Below are positions 10,974-20,327 of a DNA stretch of 60,522 nucleotides, in pieces. Source of the stretch: Methylococcales symbiont of Iophon sp. n. MRB-2018 (GTDB taxonomy: Bacteria > Pseudomonadota > Gammaproteobacteria > Methylococcales > Methylomonadaceae); contig QPIL01000114.1 of NCBI GenBank assembly GCA_003666325.1, forward strand, positions 1 through 60,522. Reading direction: 5' to 3'. Position 1 is the first letter of the stretch. The number at the start of each line of letters is the position of its first letter. The position numbers were made by a program, and so were the translations under genes. The notes below the pieces were generated by a model. It was not told the origin of the DNA. It saw only the letters and a program-made list of their open reading frames with translations, and ran no database searches.

Positions 10974-11103
10974 GACTCAAGACTCAAGACTCAAGACTCA
11001 AGACTCAAGACGAAAGACGAAAGACGAAAGACGAAAGACGAAAGACGAAAGACGAAAGACGAAAGACGAAAGACGAAAGACGAAAGACGAAAGACGAAAG
11101 ACC
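10974..11103 (+). repeat. Heptanucleotide array (GACTCAA)5 then (GACGAAA)13
   Basis: Five perfect GACTCAA units from 10974 are followed by thirteen perfect GACGAAA units from 11009 to 11099. The switch from one variant to another within a perfectly phased array suggests slippage-driven expansion of a single variant. Related arrays lie beside other interspersed repeats in the window. Reading frames across it encode only repeated serine-rich peptides and are not genes. Confidence 0.9.
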
Positions 11104-11135
11104 CCTTGATTTTTGATTAGTTCTGGTGCGTGGGT

Positions 11136-11343
11136 AGAGATTGTTCCAGACAATCTTACTGCATTTCCACCATCCCTGGCGGTCAGCAGAGATTGTTCCA
11201 GACAATCTTACTGCATTTCCACCATCCCTGGCGGTCAGCAGAGATTGTTCCAGACAATCTTACTGCATTTCCACCATCCTTGGCGGTCAGCAGAGATTGT
11301 TCCAGACAATCTTACTGCATTTCCACCATCCTTGGCGGTCAAA
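11136..11343 (+). repeat. Four tandem copies of a 52 bp unit with an internal palindrome
   Basis: Units start at 11136, 11188, 11240 and 11292 with an exact 52 bp period. Each contains the palindrome AGATTGTTCCAGACAATCT (7 bp stem) and ACTGCATTTCCACCATCC. Single copies occur at about 13605-13650 and, inverted, 22808-22855; a tandem inverted copy closes the window (60361-60522). Overlapping open frames here are products of the repeat and are not genes. Confidence 0.9.
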
Positions 11344-11540
11344 CGCACCTTACGGATCTCAGGACTCAGGGCTAAAGTAACTGGAACCTCTGTTACCACG
11401 TCATTCCCGAAGGCTGTTATCGGGAATCTCGTTTTAAACATCTGGATTCCTGCTTAGAACATGCAGGAATGACGGAGGGAGTGTTTTTAAGGGTTGACTA
11501 TTTATTTGTTAAACATGGTGTAATATTGGGTTAAATTCAC
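11344..11540 (+). repeat. Partial interspersed mosaic repeat
   Basis: Contains the GTAACTGGAACCTCTGTTACC block, the palindromic CATTCCCGAAG..GGGAATCTCG block, GAACATGCAGGAATGACG and the terminal module TTTTTAAGGGTTGACTATTT, but lacks the middle AACAAATAACTCTGAATG portion present in full copies. It fills the gap between comM and iscA. Confidence 0.7.
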
Positions 11541-11558
11541 CTTCACTGCACCCGCGTT

Positions 11559-11882
11559 TTATACAGAAAAACTTTCTCCACAGCCGCATTCACCTTTTAC
11601 ATTAGGGTTTTTGAACTTAAATGACTCATTAATGCCTTCTTTTGCATAATCCAATTCAATCCCGTCCAGTTTGTTTAAGTCATTCTCTTTTACTAAAACT
11701 TTGACTCCAAACTGTTCAAATATCATTTCATCTTCGCCTTGTTCATCTGCATAATCAAGTACATAAGAGTAGCCAGAGCAGCCAGAAACTTTGATACCTA
11801 ATTTTAAGCCAATACCAAACCCTCTATTGTGTAATTGTTTTTCAATTTGCTTTGCAGCATTTTCTGTTAATGTGATCGCCAT
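11559..11882 (-). CDS. iscA: A-type iron-sulfur assembly protein IscA
   Basis: From the ATG at 11882 the protein has 107 residues, and its three cysteines fall at 35, 99 and 101 (SGCSGY and GECGCGE), the positions of the E. coli IscA ligands; this decides the start over a GTG four codons upstream that overlaps the cysteine desulfurase stop. It carries iron or Fe-S clusters to apoproteins. It directly follows the cysteine desulfurase gene. No iscU, hscA/B or fdx is present here, so this is a reduced isc cluster. Confidence 0.92.
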   Translation of the reverse strand: MAITLTENAAKQIEKQLHNRGFGIGLKLGIKVSGCSGYSYVLDYADEQGEDEMIFEQFGVKVLVKENDLNKLDGIELDYAKEGINESFKFKNPNVKGECGCGESFSV

Positions 11883-11890
11883 ATCTAATT

Positions 11891-12994
11891 TCACTTATCT
11901 AATAATAATTTTAGTGTTTGTATAAATTCGTTAACATCTTGCTTGGTATTAGCTTGTCCTAGGCTTATTCTGATAGCACTTTTGGCTAATTCATTTTCTA
12001 CGCCCATTGCTGTTAAAACCGAACTGGCTTTTCCAGCGCCCGATGAACACGCCGAGCCACTGGAAACGGCAATGTTTTTTTGGTCCAATTGCATGAGCAA
12101 CATTTCACCATCTATACCCTTAATACCAAATTGAACGGTATTGGGTAATCTTGGGGCATCTTTAGCAAAAACAAACAGGTTTTCAATGCTAGACAATTCT
12201 TTTTCTAAGCCGTTCCTTAAATCAAGGCAATGACTGGAGCGGTATTCTAGTTCTTGCTGTGCTAATTCAGCTGCTTTTCCAAACCCAACAATTGCGGCGA
12301 CATTTTCAGTACCTGCACGCCAGCCATTTTCTTGCCCGCCGCCTATTAGTAATGGAGAAACAGTAATGTTTTTGTTTATAACTAAGGCTCCACAACCTTT
12401 AGGGCCATATATTTTATGGCTGGATAAAGACATTAAATCGACCTCTAATTGTTGAAAAGAGACGGGGATTTTTCCTATTGCTTGAATGGCATCTGTGTGA
12501 ACGATAAAATTTTTGTTTTGATGCTTGGTTAATTGAGTAATGTCTTGAATCGCACCATTTTCATTGTTAGCTAGCATGATAGAGACAAGGTCGATCGAGT
12601 CATGTTTTTGAAGAAATACTTCAATAGCTTCGGGTAATACCAGTCCATTTTTATTGACAGCCAAGGTATCAAGCCTGGATATTTTTTTATTATTGACAGC
12701 TTCTAGGATAGAAGGATGTTCAATGTTTGAAATGGCGACTGTGGCATTGCCACTTAGCGTTTGTAGAGCAAGGTTATTCGCTTCTGTTCCGCCGCTAGTA
12801 AAAACAATCTGCTCAGGCAAAGAATCTACCAAAGCAGCAACTTGTTCTCTGGCAATATCAATTGCACTACGAACCGCTCTACCCATACGATATAAACTGG
12901 ATGGGTTGCCGTAAAAAGTTGTTAAGTACGGTAACATAGCTTCAACAACACGCTGATCAATCGGTGTTGTTGCATTATGATCAAAATAGATCAT
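11891..12994 (-). CDS. iscS: Cysteine desulfurase (NifS/IscS family)
   Basis: PLP enzyme of 367 residues that removes sulfur from cysteine and passes it as persulfide to Fe-S scaffolds. Visible features: start MIYFDHNATTPID, the PLP lysine in SSHKIYGPKG (Lys194), His93 in NIEHPS, and the persulfide cysteine in SSGSACSSG (Cys316). It is shorter than E. coli IscS (404) and closer in length to NifS-like enzymes, so the symbol is approximate. The order iscR-like regulator, desulfurase, iscA indicates one operon on the minus strand. Confidence 0.9.
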   Translation of the reverse strand: MIYFDHNATTPIDQRVVEAMLPYLTTFYGNPSSLYRMGRAVRSAIDIAREQVAALVDSLPEQIVFTSGGTEANNLALQTLSGNATVAISNIEHPSILEAVNNKKISRLDTLAVNKNGLVLPEAIEVFLQKHDSIDLVSIMLANNENGAIQDITQLTKHQNKNFIVHTDAIQAIGKIPVSFQQLEVDLMSLSSHKIYGPKGCGALVINKNITVSPLLIGGGQENGWRAGTENVAAIVGFGKAAELAQQELEYRSSHCLDLRNGLEKELSSIENLFVFAKDAPRLPNTVQFGIKGIDGEMLLMQLDQKNIAVSSGSACSSGAGKASSVLTAMGVENELAKSAIRISLGQANTKQDVNEFIQTLKLLLDK

Positions 12995-13029
12995 TATTTA
13001 AAGAACAGGGTGGCTCCTGTTGCCATTAG

Positions 13030-13470
13030 CTAAGCTGTATCGCATTTTTTGAGCTTGTCTTTGGGCAACGGGCTTACCTGTTCTTTTTCCAGTAAAGCGC
13101 CTAAACTAATGTCTTTCAGATAACTGTGAATTTGATCGCTCAAGCCTGTCCATAATTCATCGGTTAAGTAGAGTAGTAAGTTATCTTTGCTTCCACATTT
13201 TTTTGGGCTTAAAGGCTCATCCACTGCAACAACAATTTCCGCGATACTGATCTCGAATGCATTGCGGTTTAGTTTATAGCCGCCACCAGGTCCCCTGACA
13301 CCAGACACCATAGAATTCTTACGCAACTTAGAAAATAATTGTTCCAGATAGGATAATGAAATTGTTTGCCGTTCGGCAATTTCGTTTAGCGTGACGGATT
13401 TGTTTTGACTGTGATAGGCTAAATCAATCATTGCAGTTACTGCATATCGCCCTTTAGTTGTTAATCGCAT
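13030..13470 (-). CDS. iscR: Rrf2-family regulator resembling IscR but lacking cluster cysteines
   Basis: From the ATG at 13470 (MRLTTKGRYAVTAM, the usual IscR start) this is a 146-residue Rrf2 winged-helix protein. The DNA-binding part, including SLSYLEQLFSKLRKN and VRGPGGGYKL, is very close to E. coli IscR. The [2Fe-2S] loop is not: where IscR has three cysteines and a His (CX5CX5CLTH), this protein has one Cys (KKCGSKDN) and continues to LTDELW. Cluster sensing in the usual way therefore looks unlikely. Its position before iscS-iscA still suggests it regulates that operon. Confidence 0.85.
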   Translation of the reverse strand: MRLTTKGRYAVTAMIDLAYHSQNKSVTLNEIAERQTISLSYLEQLFSKLRKNSMVSGVRGPGGGYKLNRNAFEISIAEIVVAVDEPLSPKKCGSKDNLLLYLTDELWTGLSDQIHSYLKDISLGALLEKEQVSPLPKDKLKKCDTA

Positions 13471-13553
13471 AAGTAATTTTATAGGCTTATAAAAATTGTG
13501 GTAACTATAATATATATCTGCTAATTCAGTCAAGTATTGGTAAATAATAGAGA

Positions 13554-13690
13554 GAGACTCAGGACTCAGGACTCAGGACTCCTTGATTAGTTCTGGTGCG
13601 CCAGCAGAGATTGTTCCAGACAATCTTACTGCATTTCCACCATCCCTGGTGGGCAAACGCACCCTACGGATCTAATTCAGTCAAGTATTG
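13554..13690. repeat. Heptads plus one 52 bp unit
   Basis: GACTCAG units (13556-13582) are followed by TGATTAGTTCTGGTGCG and one 52 bp unit with the AGATTGTTCC..ACAATCT palindrome, ending in GCAAACGCACCCTACGGATC. It lies between cysE and the iscR promoter. A short phrase TAATTCAGTCAAGTATTGG occurs on both sides of it (13522-13540 and 13675-13692), which could be a duplicated insertion target. Confidence 0.65.
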
Positions 13691-13748
13691 GCATTTAAAA
13701 AGAGAACCTAGGTAGGATTTTAAGAATAATGAGATTTGAGGAAAAAAT

Positions 13749-14498
13749 TTATTCCTTGATCTCACAATCATTTAATTTAGGCAGTGTTTGTTCTTTATGG
13801 TCTATCCCTGCATCATTGAGTGCTTTTTTCATGCTATTCAATTGCATGTCCATCAAATGGATATGATCCAGCATGTGATTAATTGCATGGGCAACAGGGT
13901 CTGGCATATCTGATGTGGCTCCATAGGCATTAAACCCCATTTTATTTGCCATCTGCTCCTGTTCTTTTCTGCTTTTTATTTTTTTACTATTATCAATTAA
14001 GTGTCCTGGAATACCAACCACAGTGGCACCTGCTGGTACTGATTTAACTACCACTGAATTAGAACCAATTCTGGCGTCTTCGCCAATTTCAATGGGACCT
14101 AATACTTTAGCACCTGCACCAACAACTACTCCATTAAGCAAAGTCGGGTGACGCTTACCTTTATTCCACGATGTGCCGCCTAAGGTAACTCCCTGATACA
14201 GCGTACAGTCATCACCTATAATAGCGGTTCCTCCAATAACTACGCCCATACCATGGTCAATAAAAAACCGACGACCAATTTCTGCGCCAGGGTGAATTTC
14301 AATCCCTGTCATCCAGCGCCCAAGGTGTGAGGTAAATCGACCCAGCCATCGAAATTGCTTTTTCCAGAATAGATGCGCTATTCGATGGATAATCATGGCG
14401 TGAAAACCAGGATATGCAGTTATAACTTCAAAGACAGACTGTGCAGCAGGGTCTCTATCAAAAACGCAATTTATATCTTCTTTAATTTGTTCAAGCAT
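13749..14498 (-). CDS. cysE: Serine O-acetyltransferase
   Basis: First step of cysteine synthesis from serine and acetyl-CoA. The protein has 249 residues: an N-terminal helical part, then left-handed beta-helix hexapeptide repeats including [27 protein letters not shown] and [10 protein letters not shown]. The C-terminal tail is longer than in the minimal enzyme. It lies 5 bp downstream of trmJ and is probably co-transcribed with it; cysE beside iscR/iscS places cysteine synthesis next to its use as sulfur donor. Confidence 0.92.
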   Translation of the reverse strand: MLEQIKEDINCVFDRDPAAQSVFEVITAYPGFHAMIIHRIAHLFWKKQFRWLGRFTSHLGRWMTGIEIHPGAEIGRRFFIDHGMGVVIGGTAIIGDDCTLYQGVTLGGTSWNKGKRHPTLLNGVVVGAGAKVLGPIEIGEDARIGSNSVVVKSVPAGATVVGIPGHLIDNSKKIKSRKEQEQMANKMGFNAYGATSDMPDPVAHAINHMLDHIHLMDMQLNSMKKALNDAGIDHKEQTLPKLNDCEIKE

Positions 14499-14503
14499 AG
14501 GTT

Positions 14504-15232
14504 CTACTTGTTATTATGGTTTTGTGAAAAACGTAGGATACCTCGGAGTATATCCAATTCTTTGGTATCTAGTGATATTCTATTATAAATTCTTCGCAGT
14601 CTTCGCATAATAGAAACTGACTTTTCAGGATGTAAAAAATCAATATCTAGTAATGTTTGCTGCATGTGCTCATAAAACAATTCCATTTGCTGGGTACTGG
14701 CAAGCACTATTTCATTTTTATCGCCGATGGTGCTTTCAGCTTTTTGTCCAGAGGCAACAAACAACTCATAACAAACAACTTGTACTGCGGCAGCCAGGTT
14801 TAATGAGCTAAATTTTGGATTACAAGGGATGTGTAATAAATAATGGCAGAGGTCAAGTTCATGATTTTTTAGCCCTGAATTTTCTCGACCAAAAACCAGT
14901 GCTATTTTGTTTTTTGATTGCTCTGCTGTTACAAATTTTTCAGCACATTCTCTGGCAGTGAGTTCAGGCCAGCTAATGGTTCTATCGCGCGTGCTGGCAC
15001 CTAATACTATCTGACAATCTACAATGGCATCCTGTAAGGAATGGCATATTTCAACAGCGCTTAATAAATCACTTGCACCAGATGCTCGCGATGTTGCATC
15101 TGCACTGGGGAATATTTTAGGATTGACTAGGCAGAGATTGCTCATGCCCATGTTTTTCATGGCTCTAGCAACACCGCCGATATTTCCAGGGTGGGAAGTT
15201 TCAACTAAAACTACTTTAAAATGTGAAAGCAC
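14504..15232 (-). CDS. trmJ: tRNA (cytidine/uridine-2'-O-)-methyltransferase TrmJ
   Basis: SPOUT-superfamily methyltransferase of 242 residues (E. coli TrmJ about 246) that methylates the ribose at tRNA position 32. The N-terminal [20 protein letters not shown], the FGRENSGL block and the knot motif [14 protein letters not shown] are diagnostic. The C-terminal extension carries the dimerisation region. It is divergent from suhB, as in many gammaproteobacteria, and precedes cysE by 5 bp. Confidence 0.93.
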   Translation of the reverse strand: MLSHFKVVLVETSHPGNIGGVARAMKNMGMSNLCLVNPKIFPSADATSRASGASDLLSAVEICHSLQDAIVDCQIVLGASTRDRTISWPELTARECAEKFVTAEQSKNKIALVFGRENSGLKNHELDLCHYLLHIPCNPKFSSLNLAAAVQVVCYELFVASGQKAESTIGDKNEIVLASTQQMELFYEHMQQTLLDIDFLHPEKSVSIMRRLRRIYNRISLDTKELDILRGILRFSQNHNNK

Positions 15233-15318
15233 ATAAAACTCATTGTGTTAAAAATGGAACACTATAACAAATGATTTGTTATGCTAGTAAGCTTTTGTTA
15301 ACCCTACCTATATTAATT

Positions 15319-16113
15319 ATGCATCCAATGTTGAATATTGCAGTCCGAGCTGCAAGAAATGCTGGGGATTTGATTCAACGGTCGTCAGAAGATATTGGAC
15401 GATTAACCATTAGCAAAAAAAGTCACAATGATTTTGTTTCAGAAGTTGATTATATTGCTGAATCAGAAATTATTCGGGTTATTAAACATGCTTATCCCGA
15501 ACATTCAATTTTAGCGGAAGAAAGTGGTAAACATGTCGGTAATGAATATACCTGGGTGATTGACCCCTTAGATGGTACCACCAATTATTTGCATGGCTAT
15601 CCTCAGTATGCTGTTTCAATAGCACTTAAACATAAAGGTAAAATAGAAGTAGGCGTGGTCTATGATCCATTAAGAGATGAATTGTTTACTGCCGAAAAAG
15701 GAGGGGGAGCAATGCTGAATAATCGTCGCATTAGAGTAGCTAAGCAAAATGATATGAATGCGGCATTAATAGGCACTGGTTTTCCGTTTAAATTTCCTCA
15801 ACACCTTGATACTTATTTAGCCATGTTTAAAACCCTAACGCCTCAGGTTGCAGGTATTAGACGAGCGGGTTCTGCGGCATTGGATTTAGCCTATCTTGCC
15901 GCTGGTAGACTAGATGGTTTTTGGGAAATTGGTCTGAAAGAATGGGATATGGCTGCTGGTATTTTGTTAGTGCAAGAAGCAGGAGGTGTCGTAACCGACT
16001 TTAGTTTTAATGAACATTATCTACAGTCAGGAAATATTATTACTGGAAACATGAAAATGCAGCAGGCATTGTATAAAGTTATTGAGCCGCATGTGAGCGA
16101 ATCGTTAAAGTAA
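15319..16113 (+). CDS. suhB: Inositol-1-monophosphatase SuhB
   Basis: From the ATG at 15319 (MHPMLNIAVRAARNAG) the product has 264 residues; a longer frame from 15271 adds 16 residues not expected in the family. Li-sensitive phosphatase fold: the metal site is formed by EES (about residue 68), DPLDGTTNY and EWDMAAG. SuhB also joins transcription antitermination complexes on rRNA operons in E. coli. Divergently transcribed from trmJ. Confidence 0.93.
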   Translation: MHPMLNIAVRAARNAGDLIQRSSEDIGRLTISKKSHNDFVSEVDYIAESEIIRVIKHAYPEHSILAEESGKHVGNEYTWVIDPLDGTTNYLHGYPQYAVSIALKHKGKIEVGVVYDPLRDELFTAEKGGGAMLNNRRIRVAKQNDMNAALIGTGFPFKFPQHLDTYLAMFKTLTPQVAGIRRAGSAALDLAYLAAGRLDGFWEIGLKEWDMAAGILLVQEAGGVVTDFSFNEHYLQSGNIITGNMKMQQALYKVIEPHVSESLK

Positions 16114-16127
16114 AAATTTAATACCCT

Positions 16128-16763
16128 TTATAACTTCAATTCATTTTCTAAACGAATATACCTTAAATAATCATCATAATTATCTATATCCCATTGCATA
16201 GCCAATTCTAGGCAATTTAATGAAAGAGATTCCGTTTTTTTTCGGGTGCTATGTAAAACGCTATCACTGCCCCAATTAATACCCTCAAATAACTCAGAAA
16301 TTGCTTGGTTGCAAGCAATAAGACAATACCCTCCGTCTTCAGCGGGAGCCAAAACACAATCGTATTTAGTTGATAAAGCACTGATAGTCTGCTTTAAGTC
16401 ATCTATAGTTAATGATACACAATCACAACCTATTAAAATGACATGTTTAAATTGTTCTTTGCCAGAAAGTAATGCGTTAAACATGCGATGACCTAAATTT
16501 CCAGTGGATTGTAGTTGTAGTGATAAGGAAAAAGTATCAGCCATTTCTATAAAAAAAGAGTGTGAAATTGAAGGTGAGCACCAAAGTTGAATAGGACATA
16601 AATGTGACGAATGGACTAATTTTAATATTCTTTTTGTTAATTGTTTATGAATTTGAGCGGCTTGTTCAAAAGTTAAATCAGGTGTTAACCGTGTTTTAAC
16701 TTGACCTGCAATCGGTGCTTTACAAAATACTTGTATAACTGTGTTGGGATATTGATAAGCCAT
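16128..16763 (-). CDS. TIGR04282/DUF2064 glycosyltransferase-like protein
   Basis: Protein of 211 residues with the N-terminal FCKAPIAGQVKTRL motif and GCDCVSLTIDDL, ending a nucleotidyl/glycosyl-transferase-like (GT-A) fold. The family is annotated as TIGR04282 arsenosugar-biosynthesis-type glycosyltransferase, but the actual substrate is unknown in most hosts. The usual D-x-D is represented by GCDCV. Convergent with suhB (14 bp between stops). Confidence 0.78.
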   Translation of the reverse strand: MAYQYPNTVIQVFCKAPIAGQVKTRLTPDLTFEQAAQIHKQLTKRILKLVHSSHLCPIQLWCSPSISHSFFIEMADTFSLSLQLQSTGNLGHRMFNALLSGKEQFKHVILIGCDCVSLTIDDLKQTISALSTKYDCVLAPAEDGGYCLIACNQAISELFEGINWGSDSVLHSTRKKTESLSLNCLELAMQWDIDNYDDYLRYIRLENELKL

Positions 16764-16783
16764 AGTAACGTTTAAAATATTAA

Positions 16784-17150
16784 AAAAGACTCAAGACTCA
16801 AGACTCAAGACTCAAGACTCAAGACTCAAGACTAAAGTAACTGGAACCTCTGTTACCACACGTTATTCCCGAAGTCTGTTATCGGGAATCTTGTTTTAAA
16901 CACCTGGATTTCTGCTTAGAACATGCAGGAATTACGGAATGACGCGGATCTTATACCCTATTCAACAAATAACTCTGAATGAAAGAGCTTTAATTGCTCT
17001 GTATTTGGGGTTTATTTTGTTAGCATATTTTTTAAGCAAAACGACCAAGAAATAGCCGTTATTTTACCAAATACTGCTTATTTTATCTATGATATTTGTT
17101 AAATTTATTGTTATAAATCAGATGGTTGTTGTGTTTTTAAGGGTTGGCTA
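16784..17150 (+). repeat. Full-length interspersed mosaic repeat
   Basis: GACTCAA heptads (16789-16831), GTAACTGGAACCTCTGTTACC, the CCCGAAG..CGGGAATC palindromic block, GAACATGCAGGAATTACGG, the AACAAATAACTCTGAATG module, CGACCAAGAAATAGCCG and the terminal TTGTGTTTTTAAGGGTTGG are all present in order. It is similar to 5534-5880 throughout and spans the whole gap between the DUF2064 gene and hemW. Confidence 0.85.
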
Positions 17151-17151
17151 A

Positions 17152-18279
17152 TTAAGGTATAAAACTTGCTAAAATATCATCGATGAAATTCCAGCCTTTT
17201 TCTGAACAATAGAACTGGTGATTTTGCTGAATTAATAAGCCCTTATTAACACATTCAGTCAGTGCAGGTTGAAGTGTCGTAGCATTAAGACCTGTGACCC
17301 GTTGATAATGATCCAGATTAAACCCTGATTTTATACGGAGTTGATTCATTAAAAATTCTAGGGGTAATTCATCCTCCTTTATTGCAGTAATCATTGATTT
17401 CTCATGTTTTAAATACTGTTCTGGGCTTTTTGGCTTCATGGTACGCAATATCTTTTCTGGTCTTGAAAAACTTAGTTTTCCATGAGCACCCGCACCAATC
17501 CCCAAATAATCACCAAACTGCCAATAGTTAAGATTATGCTGACAAGTAGCATTATTTTTAGAATAAGCTGAAATTTCATATTGCTCATAAGCTGATTCAG
17601 CTAGTAATTGCTGACACTGTTGTTGCCCCAGAAATATTTTTTCATCTTCGGGCAACTTAGGCGGATATTTATGGAAATAAGTGTTAGGCTCCAAACTTAA
17701 TTGATAAAAAGAAATATGGCTGGGTTGTATGCTAATAGCTGTTTCTACATCATTTAACATTTGTGAATTAGTTTGATCAGGCAGACCAAACATTAAATCT
17801 AGATTTAAATTATCAAACCCTGCTTGCTGTGCGATTTGTATTGCTGTTAATGCTTCCTCGGCAGAATGAACCCTGCCTAATCGCTGTAAATGCTGATTAT
17901 TAAAACTTTGAATACCAATAGAAAGTCGGTTGATACCTATAGCACGATAGGCTACAAACTTATTACTTTCAAAAGTTCCAGGGTTTGCCTCTAGCGTTAT
18001 TTCTAGCTCATCTTGTAAAGCGACAAGTTCGGATATACCAGTAAAGAGCTTATCAAAAGCAGCGGCAGAAAATAAACTAGGAGTTCCGCCACCAATAAAG
18101 ATACTGCTAATGGTGATTGCTGTATCGAACAAAGATAAATCTTGTTGTAAGTCTTTTAATAAAGCATCTATATATGCTTGTTCAGGCATTTCTGATTTAA
18201 CGGCGTGTGAATTAAAATCACAATAAGGACATTTTTTTATGCACCAGGGAATGTGAATATAAAGACTTAATAGTTTCAA
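17152..18279 (-). CDS. hemW: Radical SAM heme chaperone HemW
   Basis: Protein of 375 residues with the radical-SAM cluster motif CIKKCPYC (Cys13, 17, 20), GGGTPS and the C-terminal HemN-like domain. The CxxxCxxC motif is followed by DF, as in HemW, where HemN proper has a different surrounding sequence; HemW delivers heme to respiratory enzymes. The only start before the conserved IHIPWC is a TTG (18279), which overlaps the stop of a 32-codon reading frame upstream (TTGA), suggesting translational coupling. No strong ribosome site is seen before the TTG. Confidence 0.92.
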   Translation of the reverse strand: MKLLSLYIHIPWCIKKCPYCDFNSHAVKSEMPEQAYIDALLKDLQQDLSLFDTAITISSIFIGGGTPSLFSAAAFDKLFTGISELVALQDELEITLEANPGTFESNKFVAYRAIGINRLSIGIQSFNNQHLQRLGRVHSAEEALTAIQIAQQAGFDNLNLDLMFGLPDQTNSQMLNDVETAISIQPSHISFYQLSLEPNTYFHKYPPKLPEDEKIFLGQQQCQQLLAESAYEQYEISAYSKNNATCQHNLNYWQFGDYLGIGAGAHGKLSFSRPEKILRTMKPKSPEQYLKHEKSMITAIKEDELPLEFLMNQLRIKSGFNLDHYQRVTGLNATTLQPALTECVNKGLLIQQNHQFYCSEKGWNFIDDILASFIP

Positions 18280-18374
18280 GGGAGTTTATCTATAAATTCT
18301 TCTGTAACGGGATCTTCAATAACTGGATTACTTAAAACACCAATTTTTTCGATTTCAATTTGTTCAAGTTTCAT
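18276..18374 (-). CDS. Possible 32-residue small protein upstream of hemW
   Basis: An ATG at 18374 opens a 32-codon frame (start MKLEQIEIEKIGVL) whose TGA overlaps the TTG start of hemW. The acidic product has no signal or membrane segment. The overlap suggests it may serve as a leader that couples hemW translation. I do not recognise it, and it may be only a translated leader. The 465 bp from 18375 to trpE holds no other gene; one copy of the 9209-type repeat motif lies at 18781. Confidence 0.35.
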   Translation of the reverse strand: MKLEQIEIEKIGVLSNPVIEDPVTEEFIDKLP

Positions 18375-18839
18375 ATATCCGCAATGCGTTTGGCTATCTT
18401 TCTTTGGCTGTTAACTCTTCGGTCTTGTATGCTTGAGCAATGGTGCATAATAGAAGCTGATATTTTATCTGCCTCTTAAAATAAAAATAGAGTTAATACC
18501 GCATCTAAATTATAATTTCAACTGCTTTTAAGCCCGATTGCCCTGCCTTAGCAAAGCAATACAATGAACAAGTCATTAAAAAAAGATATAATGCCAATAT
18601 TTTGTAATAAGTGCCTAATTTAACTAGCAATCAGTAACAACTCACTATCTCTGCTAAGGATGTAGCTTAATGATTTATCAGGTTCCTAAAACAGGACGTT
18701 GCAGAGGGTTTATATGGATGTATCCACTCGTCCTGAAAAATCATTAAACACTTATGCTCCGTGAGTAATTGTACTAATCGAGACCTCAGCATAATTTAAT
18801 AACACCAAAGTATCATGGTTTTAATTAAAAAACATAATA

Positions 18840-20327
18840 ATGACTCCTGAACAGTTTAATCAATATGCTCGCCAGGGATACAATCGCATCCCCATTAGCC
18901 GAGAAGTTCTAGCCGATCTTGACACCCCTTTAAGTGCTTATCTTAAATTGGCAGAAGGTGCTTATTCTTATTTGTTTGAGTCCGTTCATGGTGGTGAACA
19001 ATGGGGGCAATACTCAATTATAGGCTTGCCGTGTAAAACATTAGTTAAAATTAACGGGCAGAAAATTACTTTAGAAAAGCAAGGTGAAATACTGGAAAAT
19101 ATCACTCACCAACATCCTTTGGTCTGGATTGAAGAATTTAGACAGCGTTATAAAGTCCCTGATATAGAAAGTTTACCGCGATTTAATGGTGGTTTGGTAG
19201 GATATTTTGGCTATGAGACTATAGGCTATATTGAAGAACGTCTAAAATCAACGGGTAAGAATGATCCACTTGAAAACCCTGATATTCTTTTGATGGTTTC
19301 AGAAGAAATGCTGGTATTTGATAATCTTTCAGGAAAGGTTTTATTGCTTACCCATGCTAATCCTGCCGATGATAATGCCTATCAACAAGCGATTGATCGA
19401 TTAGATGATTTAGCCATAAAACTAAGAGATTCAAAAGCAAAATCAACAACGCATACATCACCTAAACAGGTTGATGAAGCTGATTTTATTTCTGGTTTTA
19501 CTCAGCAAGGTTTTGAAGCGGCAGTATTAAAAGCAAAAGAATATATTGTCGCTGGTGACATTATGCAGGTGGTACTTTCTCAGCGTATGTCTATACCGTA
19601 TTCCGCTGTGCCGTTAAATTTATACCGCGCATTACGCTGCCTTAATCCATCCCCTTATATGTATTACCTAAATCTGGATGATTTTCATATCGTAGGTTCG
19701 TCACCAGAAATTCTGGTCAGATTGGAATATGATGTCGTTACCGTTAGACCCATTGCAGGAACAAGACCCCGAGGTGCAACACCAGAGCAAGATAAAGCTT
19801 TAGAAGAAGAACTTTTAGCTGACCCTAAAGAACTGGCAGAACATTTGATGTTAATTGATTTGGGCAGAAATGATGCCGGTCGAGTCTCTAAAATTGGTAC
19901 GGTTGAGTTGACCGATAAAATGATCATTGAGCGTTATTCGCATGTGATGCATATTGTTTCAAACGTAACTGGTGACTTAGAAGAAGGTAAAGATGCTTTT
20001 GATGTGCTTGCCGCAACTTTTCCTGCCGGTACTGTTAGTGGCGCACCCAAAATTCGCGCTATGGAAATTATTGATGAATTGGAACCCGTTAAACGGGGGG
20101 TTTATTCTGGTGCCGTTGGATATATTTCTTGGTCAGGCAATCTGGATACTGCCATTGCTATCAGAACCGCCGTAATTAAAGACCAAATTTTACATATTCA
20201 GGCTGGCGCAGGTATCGTTTACGATTCCATACCAAGAAATGAATGGGATGAAACAATGAATAAAGGACGTGCCATTTTTCGTGCTGTTGCTATGGCAGAA
20301 GCAGGGCTTGAGGGAGAACAGTTATGA
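18840..20327 (+). CDS. trpE: Anthranilate synthase component I
   Basis: Chorismate-binding subunit, 495 residues. The N-terminal feedback site region shows SYLFES (residues about 41-46) followed by GQYSIIG; the catalytic domain holds [23 protein letters not shown] and the C-terminal [10 protein letters not shown]. It makes anthranilate from chorismate with ammonia from TrpG. First gene of trpE-G-D with overlapping junctions; no attenuator peptide rich in Trp was found upstream. Confidence 0.96.
   Translation: MTPEQFNQYARQGYNRIPISREVLADLDTPLSAYLKLAEGAYSYLFESVHGGEQWGQYSIIGLPCKTLVKINGQKITLEKQGEILENITHQHPLVWIEEFRQRYKVPDIESLPRFNGGLVGYFGYETIGYIEERLKSTGKNDPLENPDILLMVSEEMLVFDNLSGKVLLLTHANPADDNAYQQAIDRLDDLAIKLRDSKAKSTTHTSPKQVDEADFISGFTQQGFEAAVLKAKEYIVAGDIMQVVLSQRMSIPYSAVPLNLYRALRCLNPSPYMYYLNLDDFHIVGSSPEILVRLEYDVVTVRPIAGTRPRGATPEQDKALEEELLADPKELAEHLMLIDLGRNDAGRVSKIGTVELTDKMIIERYSHVMHIVSNVTGDLEEGKDAFDVLAATFPAGTVSGAPKIRAMEIIDELEPVKRGVYSGAVGYISWSGNLDTAIAIRTAVIKDQILHIQAGAGIVYDSIPRNEWDETMNKGRAIFRAVAMAEAGLEGEQL

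Noticed and set aside
11005-11457. Overlapping frames of 66-114 codons in the 52 bp and heptad repeats
   Set aside because: Repeated peptide content follows the DNA repeat period; no ribosome site or recognisable domain.
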